From Plasmodiophora brassicae (Eukaryota; Endomyxa; Phytomyxea; Plasmodiophorida; Plasmodiophoridae), in assembly GCA_039704465.1 (NCBI GenBank), contig JASFAU010000003.1, positions 682,001-746,000 on the forward strand: a DNA stretch of 64,000 nt, written 5' to 3'. The notes under the pieces were generated by a model. That model did no database searches and had not been told where the DNA came from. It worked only from the letters and a program-made list of their open reading frames with translations. Within the stretch, counting starts at the first letter, position 1. Each line of letters starts with the position of its first letter. A program made the translations under genes and the position numbers. Below are positions 34,259 through 44,137 of the stretch, one piece after another.

Positions 34259-35735
34259 ATGAGTCGTGGGGCGTATGCGCCCGTCGAGCGCGATGAGTCC
34301 GTGATCGACGTCAAGTCGGATACGGATGCGAAGAACGGCGACCGGCCGCGACCGAAGCCGCACCCGTTTCGTGTGTTCTGCGTGGACCTGTCGGCGATGC
34401 CCGAGTGGTTCCAGTTCACAGCCGTCGTCGTGATTCTGTTTTCGTGCTCCCTGATGGCGGCAGCCTTGGACGAGCTGATGTTCAAGGACGTCCCGTATCC
34501 GCTGTTCATAACGACATGGGAGCTGTTCGTGTTCACAGCGATCGCCCTCGTTAACGCCGTGTGGTCGTGCGAACGGCGCCTGAGGCTGACGGAACTCCAA
34601 GCGCCCGTGCCCGCTCATCTCGGTCTGGCGCTGTGCATGTATCTGGGGCGCGGATTCGGCAACACGAGCTTGCGCCTGCTCAGTTACCCGACGCAGGTAA
34701 GCCTGCCACCGCGCACGACATGCCATCGTTAACCTGGCGTCGTGTGCCCTCCGTTAGGTCGTGTTCAAGTCGATGAAACTGGTCGCCGTCCTCCTCGTCA
34801 ACGTCCTGATATATCGGTCGGCGCGTGCACTCCCCGTACGCGTTCCGTTCAATTTCTGATGGCCGTCCGCCTACGTATGTAGGGACTCCTCCCGATACTC
34901 GTGGACGGAGTACATTGCAGCGGCTTCTCTGACTTCGAGCGCCACGTTATTTACGCTGTATGTTCCTGCCATTCTGCCTGCGCTCTGCAAATTCCTGCCG
35001 CTGGGCCGCTAACGCATTCGCAGCGGCGACATCTCTGTTGTCGACGAAACCAATCGTTCCACTGGCACGATCGCGCTCGGCGTCGGCCTTGTGCTGGCTA
35101 GCTTAGGGTGCAGTTCAACGCACAGCAACTTGCAGGTACGAGTTCATCGTGTCGCAAACAGACGGATTCGTTCAGGGTGCCAATGACTGGCGTGGCGAAG
35201 GAGATCATGCTTGAGAAGCACAGCGTATCAGTGTCAGAGATGATGGTCATGGGCAACCTATTCGGGGCAGCATTCGCCTTATGCGCCTGCATCGCATCGG
35301 GCGAACTGTATCCAGCCACCCTGTATTGTATAGAACACCCGCACGTCCTTCTCGTCTTCATCGTCAGGTTGGCTTATAGTTGTACGCCAGCCCCAGTTCG
35401 TTGTCTGACCCGGTTGCAGATCGTGTTCGGCGTATGTAGGCGTCCTGGGCTTCTTGCTGCTGATACAGAAGTGGGGATGCGTCGTGGCGACAACGGTCAC
35501 CACGTGCAGGAAGATTTGCACGATTGTACGTTGTTTGCGATCTGCTTTAGAGCGTCCGTGTGGATGTGACCATCCTCAGGTCCTGAGTTTTATCCTGTTC
35601 CCCAAGCCATTCGTTCCCCAGTATGCCCTCGCGGCGTTCTTCTTCGCCTTTGGCACCTACTTGAGCATTACGTCGTCTGCGCCGAAGACGAAATCGGTCG
35701 TGCATAATTACGACCCGCCTAAACATACCGTTTAA
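34259..35735 (+). CDS. SLC35B-type transporter (PAPS / nucleotide-sugar), copy 1
   Basis: About seven exons. After a hydrophilic N-terminus (MSRGAYAPVERDES) come ~10 hydrophobic segments with family landmarks: GNTSLRLLSYPTQ joined to VVFKSMKLVAVLLVNVLIYR (family NTSLGYLNYPTQVIFKxxKLIPVM), DSSRYSWTEYIAA, GDISVVDETN, QEIMLEKHSVSVSEMMVMGNLFG, LLLIQKWGCVVATTVTTCRKICTI and VLSFILFPKPFVPQYALA. TTxRKxxTIxLSFxxFxKPF is typical of SLC35B2/B3 PAPS transporters of the Golgi. Introns of ~55-75 nt interrupt nearly every transmembrane pair. Tandem with a second copy 725 bp downstream. Confidence 0.82.
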
Positions 35736-35963
35736 GCCCGTCTGCGATCTACCTACCCGTACACAGTCCCCTATAGACCGATAGATAAAGATTACCAGCC
35801 GTCACATCCCGTATCGGCTCCAAACTCCAATACATCCGTTGAGTCAGCACTCGCCCCTAGTGCTCCCCGTGACGTCACGCCCATCAAGCCAACTTCCGCT
35901 GCCATTCGGCTTCCGTTGCCATTCCGCATCTCTTGCCGAACATCTCAAACCTGGGTGCACGCC

Positions 35964-36233
35964 ATGGCATCCGTCCTGAACAACGACAGCGGCGACCATG
36001 CCCCGAAGTGCACCGTCTCCTGGCTGCGCTGGCGCCATCGCTGGTCGGTCCTTCACCCGACCCGCCGGCCCATGCCCTTCCACATCTGCGACGACTGCCG
36101 TGACGACGCCCGCCCGCGCAACGCCGCGTCACGCGTCAACGTCGGCACGCGACCCCCAAGACCCCACACAGCACCATCAGCCGCCGCCGCCCACCAGAAG
36201 AAACCGTTCACGGACGACGACTGCCCCGTTTGA
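35964..36233 (+). CDS. Small Trp/Cys-containing protein, unrecognised
   Basis: An 89-aa frame between the two SLC35B genes, from ATG to TGA, with strong G/C third-position bias like neighbouring real genes. The middle reads CTVSWLRWRHRWSVLHP and FHICDDC; the tail is Pro/Ala-rich ending in KKPFTDDDCPV. No membrane segment. The CxxC and spaced Trp residues suggest a small domain, but I recognise none. It could be an N-terminal exon of copy 2 read differently; an overlapping frame runs into that gene. Confidence 0.4.
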   Translation: MASVLNNDSGDHAPKCTVSWLRWRHRWSVLHPTRRPMPFHICDDCRDDARPRNAASRVNVGTRPPRPHTAPSAAAAHQKKPFTDDDCPV

Positions 36234-36459
36234 AAATACATTTCGGCGCGTTTCACCTTCACATTCCGCACTGTGCCTCTGGTGCTCGTCTGGCAGAGTC
36301 GAGAAGTGTGCCGAACAAACAAGACGGCGACGGCGCGGGGGGCGTATAAATTTGGACCCGCATGGCGCCGGCGCCGGGGGATTTCTCGCCGCGCCAGCCG
36401 GTTGCGTCGCGGCGTCGCGGCGTCACGGTCAGTGGCCGGAGATTCGGGGTGCCGCCGGG

Positions 36460-37735
36460 ATGGCCGTTGTCGACGACCAGGATGGGTACGAGCCGGTGAA
36501 GTCGGTGGACCTGGAGAATGGCGCGGGCGCGAAGGATGCTAGCGTGCCGGCGCCGGCCAAGCTGAAGGTCCTGATGTTCGACCTGTCGGGGCTGCCCCCG
36601 ATGGTCCAGCTGCTCCTGCTGACGAGCGGCGTCTTCCTGTTCTTCATCCTGTGCGGGAGCCTGGAGGAGAACATGTTCAATAACGTCAACGGTTTCACGT
36701 TCGGGTGGTATATGACCGTGTTCGAGCTGCTCGGGTTTGCATTGACGGCGGCCCTCGAGCGCCGGGCTGCTGGCGAACAGGTCTTCGAGCATCGCGCACC
36801 GCTTGTCAACCACGTGATCGTTGCCGTATCGATGACGTTCGCCAGGGGGCTCACAAACATGAGCTTGCAATACCTGAATTACCCATCGCAAGTCATCTTC
36901 AAATCGCTCAAGCTCATCGTCGTCCTGATCGGCAGCATCGTCATCTACAAGAAGCGGTTCGTTCGCTGCGGATACCTGCATGCTGCCATTTTAACGCCCT
37001 TGCAGGTACCCATCTCAGGAGCTTGTCTCCTGTGGCATGCTTGTCGTGTCTGCGATCCTGTTCACGCTCGGCGACGCGGATGTCTCTCCTCGATTCTCAT
37101 GGACTGGTATTGGCGTTGTCCTGCTCAGGTTCTGCACAGAGGTATCGCCCTTGGATATGCCTATGCTAACTGGCGCACGTTTCAGCTTGTTCTTTGACGC
37201 ATTGCATTCCAACTCGCAAGAACATGTCCTGCAGGTTCGGCACCGTCCATATGGCCGTTCCTGCGTTTCTGACTGTTGTTATTCAGGCTCATAATGCGTC
37301 CACACTTGAGCTGATGATATTCGGCAATCTGTTTGCGGCGGCAATGTCTTTCCTGGTCACGGCTGTACGAATGGGCGTGCCTGCCATTTGCATGGTTTAA
37401 TGGGTCCTGTTTCGCTGTAGGTTTCTGGCGAGCTGCTCGAGGCCTATCGCTTCTGTGGGCAGCAGCCCGTCATCTACCTGTACTTTACGGTGCGCATGCT
37501 GTTTGTCTACGGCGGCGTGCTCTGCTTCGTCGCCATTATCAAACGGTTCGGCGTCGTGGCCGCCACGACCATCACGACCGTCCGCAAGGTCCTCAGCATC
37601 ATTCTGTCTTTCCTGGTGTTCCCCAAACCCTTCTCGATGGCATACGTTATCGCTGGTGTCGTCTTCTGCGCGGGAACCTACCTCAACCTCAATGTCCAAA
37701 GAAGAGTCGGCACTCGCACCAACCACAAGGAATAA
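36460..37735 (+). CDS. SLC35B-type transporter (PAPS / nucleotide-sugar), copy 2
   Basis: Five exons, paralogous to copy 1. Landmarks: FDLSGLPPMVQLLLLTSGVFLFF, TFARGLTNMSLQYLNYPSQVIFKSLKLIVVLIGSIVIYKKR, YPSQELVSCGMLVVSAILFTLGDADVSP, LFFDALHSNSQEHVLQ, STLELMIFGNLFAAA, FGVVAATTITTVRKVLSIILSFLVFPKPFSMAYV and a basic tail. Closer to canonical SLC35B2/B3 than copy 1. Two introns start with GTTCG (36957, 37235). Expected function: nucleotide-sulfate or nucleotide-sugar/nucleotide antiport at the Golgi or ER; the substrate is not decidable here. Confidence 0.88.
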
Positions 37736-37847
37736 ACCGGTTGGACAGGCTGTTTTCCCCCGCAGCCACTTCGTTTAGGATCGTCAGGGGTACGTTGCCG
37801 CTCAATAGCCCAATAGGGGGCCACCAGGGACGGTGGGCGTTGCAAGC

Positions 37848-40238
37848 ATGGCGGCACCTGAGGCGCCCATGCGTAGTCAGTCAACGATACCACGTTCCAT
37901 TCCACTTCCGCTTCTGAACACGACCGTGATCGGCGTCGATGCACGACCCGACCCACTGACCGACCAGCCGGGCGCCCGCCCATCAACCGGACCGCCCACG
38001 CGCACCCAAATGTCAAAGGATATCTTCGACCTTGCCAATGACCGCATCGACCGCGAGCTCGAACAAGGACGCCTGGCGGGAAGTAAGGCACCCATTGTGG
38101 TGCCAATTCTCTCGCCAACTCGACTCATGCACCTCGCAGACTACTTCCTCGTCGTGGAACCCTACAAGACGGATCGAGCTCGTGCGGGGACCGCAGACAC
38201 CATCAAGGGTCGAGCCCGCGACCTGCCGGTCGCGACGCGCCCCGATTCCAGCCTCCTGCACCGGTCGACAATGGGGGCGCTACGCGCCGCGTCCGCACAC
38301 GTCGGCCGGCACCGGCCGGCGGCCACGGCACCGCGTTGCGGCCCCGGCTCCTACGACGGTATCGTCTGTCGCCTTCCGCAGAGCGTCGCGCCACCGGTCC
38401 CCGTGCACCGCTTACGCACCCGCACGCACACGGCCTTTGGTACGTAGCGCACGCACGCGCCCGCCGCCGTCGCTCACGCAGTGCACCACCAGGCCGGCGC
38501 GACATTGGCCCGGGGTCGTACACCGTCCGGGAAGGGTACACGACACCCCGCGCACCGGCCGTCCAGTTCGCCGCGCCTGCACGGAACCTCCTCAGCCAAG
38601 GTACGTGCGGGTCGGCCCCCGGGTCGGCGATGCGCCGCACGCACTGACGACTAATACTGCGGGTTGCCGCCCGCAGAGTCGATTGCGAAGCTCGTGCACG
38701 CGAGCAACAGGATCGGGCCCGGGACGTACGACGTGCGCGACTACCTGCGCCCGAAGACGTACGCGGCGTTCATCACCGAGCGGGTCGACGACGACGATGA
38801 TCGGTACGAGGAGAGGAACCGGCCCGGGCCGGGCACGTATCGGGTTCGGGACGCGGCGACAGCGCCGCGCGTCCCGACCGCCATCTTCGGCCGGCAGACG
38901 AACACGTCCATGTTCGAGATCGCGTCAGACGGCCCAGGGCCCGCCGCCTACGACCTGTCCACGAACCTGAAGCAGAAGCCCATTGCGTCACGTTCAGGCA
39001 CGTTCGGCACGGCATCACGGTTCACGAAGGGCGGGCGCGTCTACCAACCCGTCAAGCGGTTCCACTTCCGCTCCGCGCTGTCAAAGTCGGACCAGGGCGA
39101 GACGGCGCCGACGCCACCGGTGCCGTTGCCGACGTCGTCGCCACCGGAGACGCGCGCCACAACGCCGACGCCTGGACGCGTCCGGGCGATTCGCGAGAAG
39201 ATCATGGTGAAGAAGTCGATCTCGGTGCAGATCAGGAAGGAGCGCGAGCGCAAACGGGAACTATGGCTTCGGAAGCTGATGGCTCGTGATTTCGCCGCCC
39301 TGGCCGCCGACGCCATGACCGCGTACCAACCCGAGGAGGAGCAACGTCGCAAGATCCAGATGATGTGGGTGGGCCTGATGATGGTCGCCAGTCGAGCAGC
39401 GTGGGTCGGGACCGTTGTCGACACGTACCACGCCAACAAGGACTGGATCCTGAAGGTGCGCTGGGCGGTCGACGTCCTGCAACGATGGGCGCGTCGCATG
39501 TCCAGGAAGCGCCGTCGGGCGTACCAGCGACGTGTCGAGGAGCGCTTCGGCCGGGTCTGGCTGCTGCGCCTGCGCCAGCGGCAGATGAGGGAGGTGATCA
39601 CCCGCAAGTACCAGGCGGCCGAGGTCATCAAGTGCATGCTCCAGTTCGAGAGGCGCAAGCTCCTACGCGGCGTGAAACTGTTCCGGCACAAGATCACCCA
39701 GCTGCAGCGGTTCTGGCGCGGGTACCTCGTCCAGCGAAACGCCCTCGCCGACGTAATCGAGCGCCAGTGGGTCGTGCTGGAGCAGCAGGTTGTCAGCGCG
39801 TACGTCGACGACGAAGTCAAAACGGTATCCATCTACCCACGCTGTGGGATGGCGCATCCTGACGTTTAGTTTCAGATCTCGAAAGCCACCAAGTCGGTGA
39901 AGAAACGAACGGCAACGGCTGCGATCCGGGAGGCAGTGCCAGTGCCACGCGTGGACGATGCCATGCGGCGAATCGGGACGATTGTCCTGGCACGCGATGT
40001 GTACAGGGAGTACGTGGCGCGTACACGCGCCTGGCTGGCGCTGGAGGCGACAGAAGGCCGAACGGGGGAGCCCTGGATCCGGGCCATCGTGGCACCGCAA
40101 CGACTACTGAAGGCCATCAAGCTGGCACAGCAAGCGGCGCTGGACGATGTCATACCGCCCGAGACCAAGGCCAAACTCGCCGTCATCATCAACCGTTTCG
40201 TCGCCGACCTGGCATCACATGAAATAGGCGTCTATTAA
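37848..40238 (+). CDS. SHIPPO-repeat protein with IQ-containing helical tail
   Basis: Four exons (37848-38439, 38493-38600, 38677-39824, 39876-40238) give 736 aa. SHIPPO (sperm-tail PG-rich) repeats of the form GPG-[ST]-Y appear four times: CGPGSYDG, IGPGSYTVREG, IGPGTYDVRDY, GPGTYRVRDA, then GPGPAAYDLS. Such repeats occur in ODF3/STPG/CIMAP proteins inside axonemal microtubules. From ~residue 430 the protein becomes long basic helices (ISVQIRKERERKRELW, WAVDVLQRWARRMSRKRRR) with an IQ-like motif ITQLQRFWRGYLVQR, suggesting calmodulin or myosin-light-chain-like binding. The fusion of SHIPPO repeats to an IQ helical tail is not one I recall as a named family. Confidence 0.8.
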
Positions 40239-40609
40239 GCGCGTTCGGATGCCCTTCTCGTCCTGCATATTGCATATCGTCTTGCGTTGTTAACCTTGCC
40301 GATTGACGTGGATATGCGTATGGCCGGCCCCGGGAGGCACCGGGCCGGGAGGCACCGTTTGCGTGCATGCTCTCACAAACGCGACGTAGGTCGGCGGGAT
40401 TGTCACGCTCGCGAGCAGCGGCCCATTGGTCTGCAGTGGCATCGTTATGATCGCGCGGATACATCCGTCCAGGGCTATGGTATGGTCGTCGACCTGGGAA
40501 GAGGATCAGGTTGCTGAGCACGGAATTCGTCCCACCTAGCACGTTAGGCGCGCTGTACCTACCGATCCGGTACGAGAGGTACCTTGATATATTAAACACA
40601 TAAGGCGAC
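40239..40609. other. Intergenic stretch, no gene recognised
   Basis: About 370 bp between two plus-strand genes. It contains a short GC-rich duplication (GGGAGGCACCGGGCC repeated within 40328-40362). A 140-codon minus-strand frame covers it but ends in the neighbouring gene and has no family resemblance. Confidence 0.4.
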
Positions 40610-42261
40610 ATGCCGGCGATGTCGCGCGCCTCGACGGCCCCGGCGTCGCGTTCGGTGCATTCGCGGGCGACCGATTACGCCCTGCACCCCGTGTTCGCGA
40701 CCAGGGCGGAGAGCGAGGCGCTCAAGGCGCGCAGCGGCGCCTGTCATGTGGACCTGCGCGCTAGCCAGCAGGTGTACCGGACGACGACGACGCTGGGCAG
40801 CACGAACTATACGAACAGTGACGATATGTTCCGCAATGCGGACCACCAGCAACTATCGGCGATGCACGAGGCCGCCCTGGCACCGGTGGCGCCATCGTCC
40901 GACATGAAACGCGCCCTGTACGGGTCGCACATCAAGCTGGGCGACTCGGGCGGTACTGCCAAACAGTGGGAAGCGCAGACGCACGAGTCGTACCGGGTCC
41001 CGGCAGGGTCGTCGTCGAAACCGACCCGGGTGACGGCCGCCGATCAGGTCAGCAGCGTCAAGTTCGGGTCGGGGATGCAACCGGCGACCATGTACCAGAC
41101 GACGTCGGCGTCCAGCTTCCCAGCTCGGGACATTGGTGCGGCCCGTCAGGCCCAGATCGGGTCCAGGCTGTCCACGACGGCGTCGTCGGTGAAGATCGGC
41201 GCCGGGACCGAGGACCGGTCCTGGGAGACCAGCACGGCCGTCAACTTTGGCGGGTTCGTACGCGGCGGCGCCCCACCGCCGCTGTGCGAATCGACGCGGT
41301 TGGCGTTCACGATGGACCACCTGAAGATCGGGACGGAGCCGGACCAGGGCCCGGAAGGGTGGCGGTCGAGCATCGCGGAACAGTACGTCGACAAGTCGGG
41401 CGCCGGCGAGAACCTTGCACAGGCCCGGGTCACATGGGCCGCTCGGCGACGCGCCCTGGCAGCGTCCAGCGTCACGCTGGGCCGGGATCGCACGTTCTCG
41501 GCAACGACGACGAACAAAGTCGGGTACCCCGAGTACGTTCCCTGTCGTCACTTAATGCCAACAGCGCGTCGATGACCACGAGCAGGTGTGCGGCAGGGCA
41601 TACGAAGACGGAGGGAGCGAACCCAGAGCTGTGGAAGAGCAGTGTGAGAATGGGTGACCCGACAGCCGGGGCGGTGGCCAGTACCTGGAAGACGGCGTAC
41701 GACGAGGAGTACACGCCGAAGAAGGTGGTCGACGAGGCTGTCATCAGCGAGCGCATGGACTTCCGAAGCGGGATCCGAATCGCAGATGGCGGGCAACCTG
41801 GCGACGACGACCACAAATGGGGGACGACGACGGCGGCACATTTCCAGCCGCTTGGGCAGTCCGCCCTGGACGTGCTCGCCGAAGGGTCCCACGAAGCGCA
41901 GGCCAGCAAGAAGGGCCTGCTGGAGTGCCACGTGCACATCAACGACGGAAGCGGGTCGCGGTCGCTGCCAAAGTCGACGACCGCTGAGGCGTACGTGCCG
42001 AAATCGGGGACGCTGTCCAAGGACGGGTTCACGGTCAAGTACAAGGGCGGGTCAAGCGTCAAGCTCGGGTCGGGCGGGACCGAGGAATGGCAGCGCATGA
42101 ACCAGTGCAGGCTGGCGCCGACCGGTCGGACGTTGCCGCTGACACAGTACCTGCAACGGTCGCACTGGAAGGTGGGCGGCCCCGACCACATCCCCGACAC
42201 GTACAGCACGACGAGCCTCGGGTCGTACCATTACAAGCAGCTGCCACGAAACGGCAGGTAA
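40610..42261 (+). CDS. Axonemal-type repeat protein (SAXO/PPP1R32-like)
   Basis: Two exons (40610-41532, 41586-42261; a nearer acceptor at 41564 would also stay in frame) give 532 aa. The whole length is built of ~40-residue repeats with a core [SH]-x-[VI]-x-[LFI]-G, then ~10 residues, then W/Y-x-[TS]: SHIKLGDSGG, SSVKFGSGMQ, SSVKIGAGTE, DHLKIGTEPD, SSVTLGRDRT, SSVRMGDPTA, CHVHINDGSG, SSVKLGSGGT, SHWKVGGPDH. Short, Gly/Ser/Thr-rich repeats of this kind occur in SAXO-type microtubule stabilisers and PPP1R32 (SAXO4). No membrane segment or enzyme motif. Convergent with the triphosphatase gene. Confidence 0.6.
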
Positions 42262-42335
42262 CGCGCACGATCGTCGTGGCCATCAGGACACCGAATACAT
42301 GGGCATAATATCGGCGTTCCTCCTGTATAATAGCG

Positions 42336-42992
42336 CTAGGATATCGGGCTGTCAGACGGCGGCTCCTTCCGCGAGTACCTGTTGTACAGCTCGCGAATGA
42401 AGTGCTCGTGCTTGATGCCCGGCGGGCGCGCTCTTCGGAACCGGTCGATGGCTTCGTCGGGCGACAGGCCCACGACCTCGCACAGGAACGAACAGATCAG
42501 GAACCCGGTGCGGTTGAACCCATAGTGGCAGTGAACCGCGATGAGGCCCTAACGCGCAACGTCAGACGCGAACAACGAGGGTCGAATCACACGAGCGATC
42601 GAACGTTATCCGTGTCCAGGGGCATGTTGTCCTGCACGAGGCGGATGAAATCAGCGACGTGCTGCCTGCTGGGGATGACCTTCGACTCGAACGACATCTT
42701 CAGGTGCGCTACGGAACTGAATCGGCCGGCGACCTCGTAGTTGTCGGTCTCGTTGCTCAGGTCGATGATGGCCGTCACCGTCGGGTTCCTGGTCAGGAAC
42801 GTCTCCACCGTGTGGGAGTGCGCCGGGTCCCTGTCGCAATCACCATCGGCCCGTGCACCCGCGTCGCACGCGACCCGCGCGGACCGACCTCGACAGCGTC
42901 TTCGTGGGCAGCAGGCAGGTGCCTTCGACAGGCGACCCGAAATCCTCGATCAGGAACCATTTGTCGATATTCTTCTCGACGCCCGACGCCAT
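42336..42992 (-). CDS. Cys-phosphatase-type RNA 5'-triphosphatase (capping-enzyme N-domain / DUSP11-like)
   Basis: Three exons (42992-42889, 42830-42605, 42548-42336) give 180 aa. Order: NIDKWFLIEDFGSPVEGTCLLPTKT (family: IPxRWxxxPxxGxxxxxxFLPxKT), TVTAIIDLSNETDNY, the P-loop VHCHYGFNRTGFLIC (HC-x5-R), EAIDRFRRARPPGIKHEHFIRELYNRY. RPPGI and FNRTGFLI are specific for RNA triphosphatases such as the animal capping enzyme N-domain and PIR1/DUSP11. No guanylyltransferase domain follows. It removes the gamma-phosphate from nascent RNA or, as DUSP11 does, phosphates from 5' ends. The second intron has a GTTCGA donor. Confidence 0.88.
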
Positions 42993-43172
42993 TGTTGACG
43001 CCGAACTCCGCAACCAACATGCGCCTGGCGATCCGTTCGGCCCCCGACGCGTCATGAGGCGCGCCCCCCACATATACGCGCGGCGGCAGCGACGGGCGCC
43101 AACGGTTACGCCCCAGTGAGAGATATCAGCCTACGCCGGACGCGGGGTGTGACCGGACGACGATGTTTCTAT

Positions 43173-43753
43173 TCATTCTGAGGTTTGCTGCTGCTGCTGC
43201 TGCTGGGCGCTGGCGTCGTTGGCCACGGGCGACCAGCGCCCCTGGATGGACGGGTGGTGGGTCTGCGGGCGGCCCCAGTAGTTCAGCGTCGACTTGTCGC
43301 GCCCGGATCGGTTCCGTAGTTGGTATATCGTCGACAGGATCGCCTTCTGGTCCTTGTTCTTGATGCCGATTTCGTGGGTCTTGCCGTTCACTGCGCGACA
43401 AGCAATGGTTAGCATATCCAAACCGTTTCCTGGATCGTATCCTGATCGATGTACGGTATTCTGCGACAAGAAACGGGTGCCCCGGGCGTTTCTTAGCAAC
43501 GATCTCAATCTCCTGCGGGCAAGCGTTTAGACAATGGATCGCCAGACAGACACCGCGACGAACAGGGTTCTCCCGGGCGAACCGCACGATCTCGTCGCCC
43601 TGAACGAACGCCCTGTGCGACGCCGGCGCGTCAGTCGGTGCCAGGCGCCGCGGACGCGCACGTCGGTACGCACCGCAGGTGGGCGCTGCTGCCGCCCCAG
43701 TGGCAGTAATGCACGACCAGCCGCTTCAGCTGCTTGACGCCGTTGATCGACAT
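43173..43753 (-). CDS. MRPL43: Mitochondrial ribosomal protein mL43
   Basis: Four exons (43753-43674, 43612-43564, 43512-43455, 43390-43173) give 134 aa. Family blocks: GVKQLKRLVVHYCHWGGSS, EIVRFARENPEIEIV, HPFLVAEYLNGK, STLNYWGRPQTHHPSIQGRWSP (family NPSIQGQWHPF). mL43 belongs to the large mitochondrial subunit and has a thioredoxin-like fold (L51/S25/CI-B8 family, shared with NDUFA2). The tail ends in a run of seven Gln from a CAG repeat. No clear presequence. Two exons are under 60 nt, and each boundary restores the family alignment. Confidence 0.93.
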
Positions 43754-43826
43754 GGTCGCCGCGCCGCAGCACGCCGATTTTGCCGCACCACAACCGCCGC
43801 CGCCACCGCGGGCGCGAAGAGCTGCA

Positions 43827-43886
43827 CTGCAGGCGCGAAGAGCTGCACTGCGCGAAGAGCTGCAGTGCAGCTCTTCGCGCCTGCAG
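43827..43886. repeat. 25-bp perfect inverted repeat with 10-bp loop
   Basis: Arm 1 (43827-43851) is the exact reverse complement of arm 2 (43862-43886); each contains GGCGCGAAGAGCTGCACTGC. Inside, 43850-43880 is also an inverted repeat of 15-bp arms around a single base. A third direct copy of the 20-bp unit lies at 43811-43830. It sits between divergent mL43 and the coiled-coil gene, 74 bp from the mL43 start codon. Confidence 0.95.
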
Positions 43887-44137
43887 TCAATACAGGGCGC
43901 GACCCCGCAGCAACTGTTGCAGGCAACCGGACAGGGCAGTCGCGGAAAACGACCACCTCATTTATACAGGGACGCATCTGTTGTTGGGGCAACGTGTTCG
44001 TGGTCGCACGCCAGCGTGCCTGTGTGCCGGCGGTGAGCATATGGTGCTGCCCATTCGGGAACGGTTGTGTGACGGCGGCGGACAGGGAGAAGGCGCCGCC
44101 GGAGCCGCCCACTCTCGTCGGGTGCCTTCGGGGCAAA

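Noticed and set aside
35998..37197. A 399-aa plus-strand frame as one protein running into SLC35B copy 2
   Set aside because: The upstream ~150 residues are a low-complexity out-of-frame reading of another small ORF; the transporter clearly begins at the ATG at 36460.
40189..40611. A 140-aa minus-strand ORF between the SHIPPO and SAXO-like genes
   Set aside because: It overlaps the end of the SHIPPO gene, has no family resemblance and unbiased codon use; probably chance in GC-rich DNA.
41533..41585. A 32-nt intron in the SAXO-like gene
   Set aside because: A second acceptor gives a 53-nt intron in the same frame with a TGAC branch-like site; both are possible, but the longer is the more typical.
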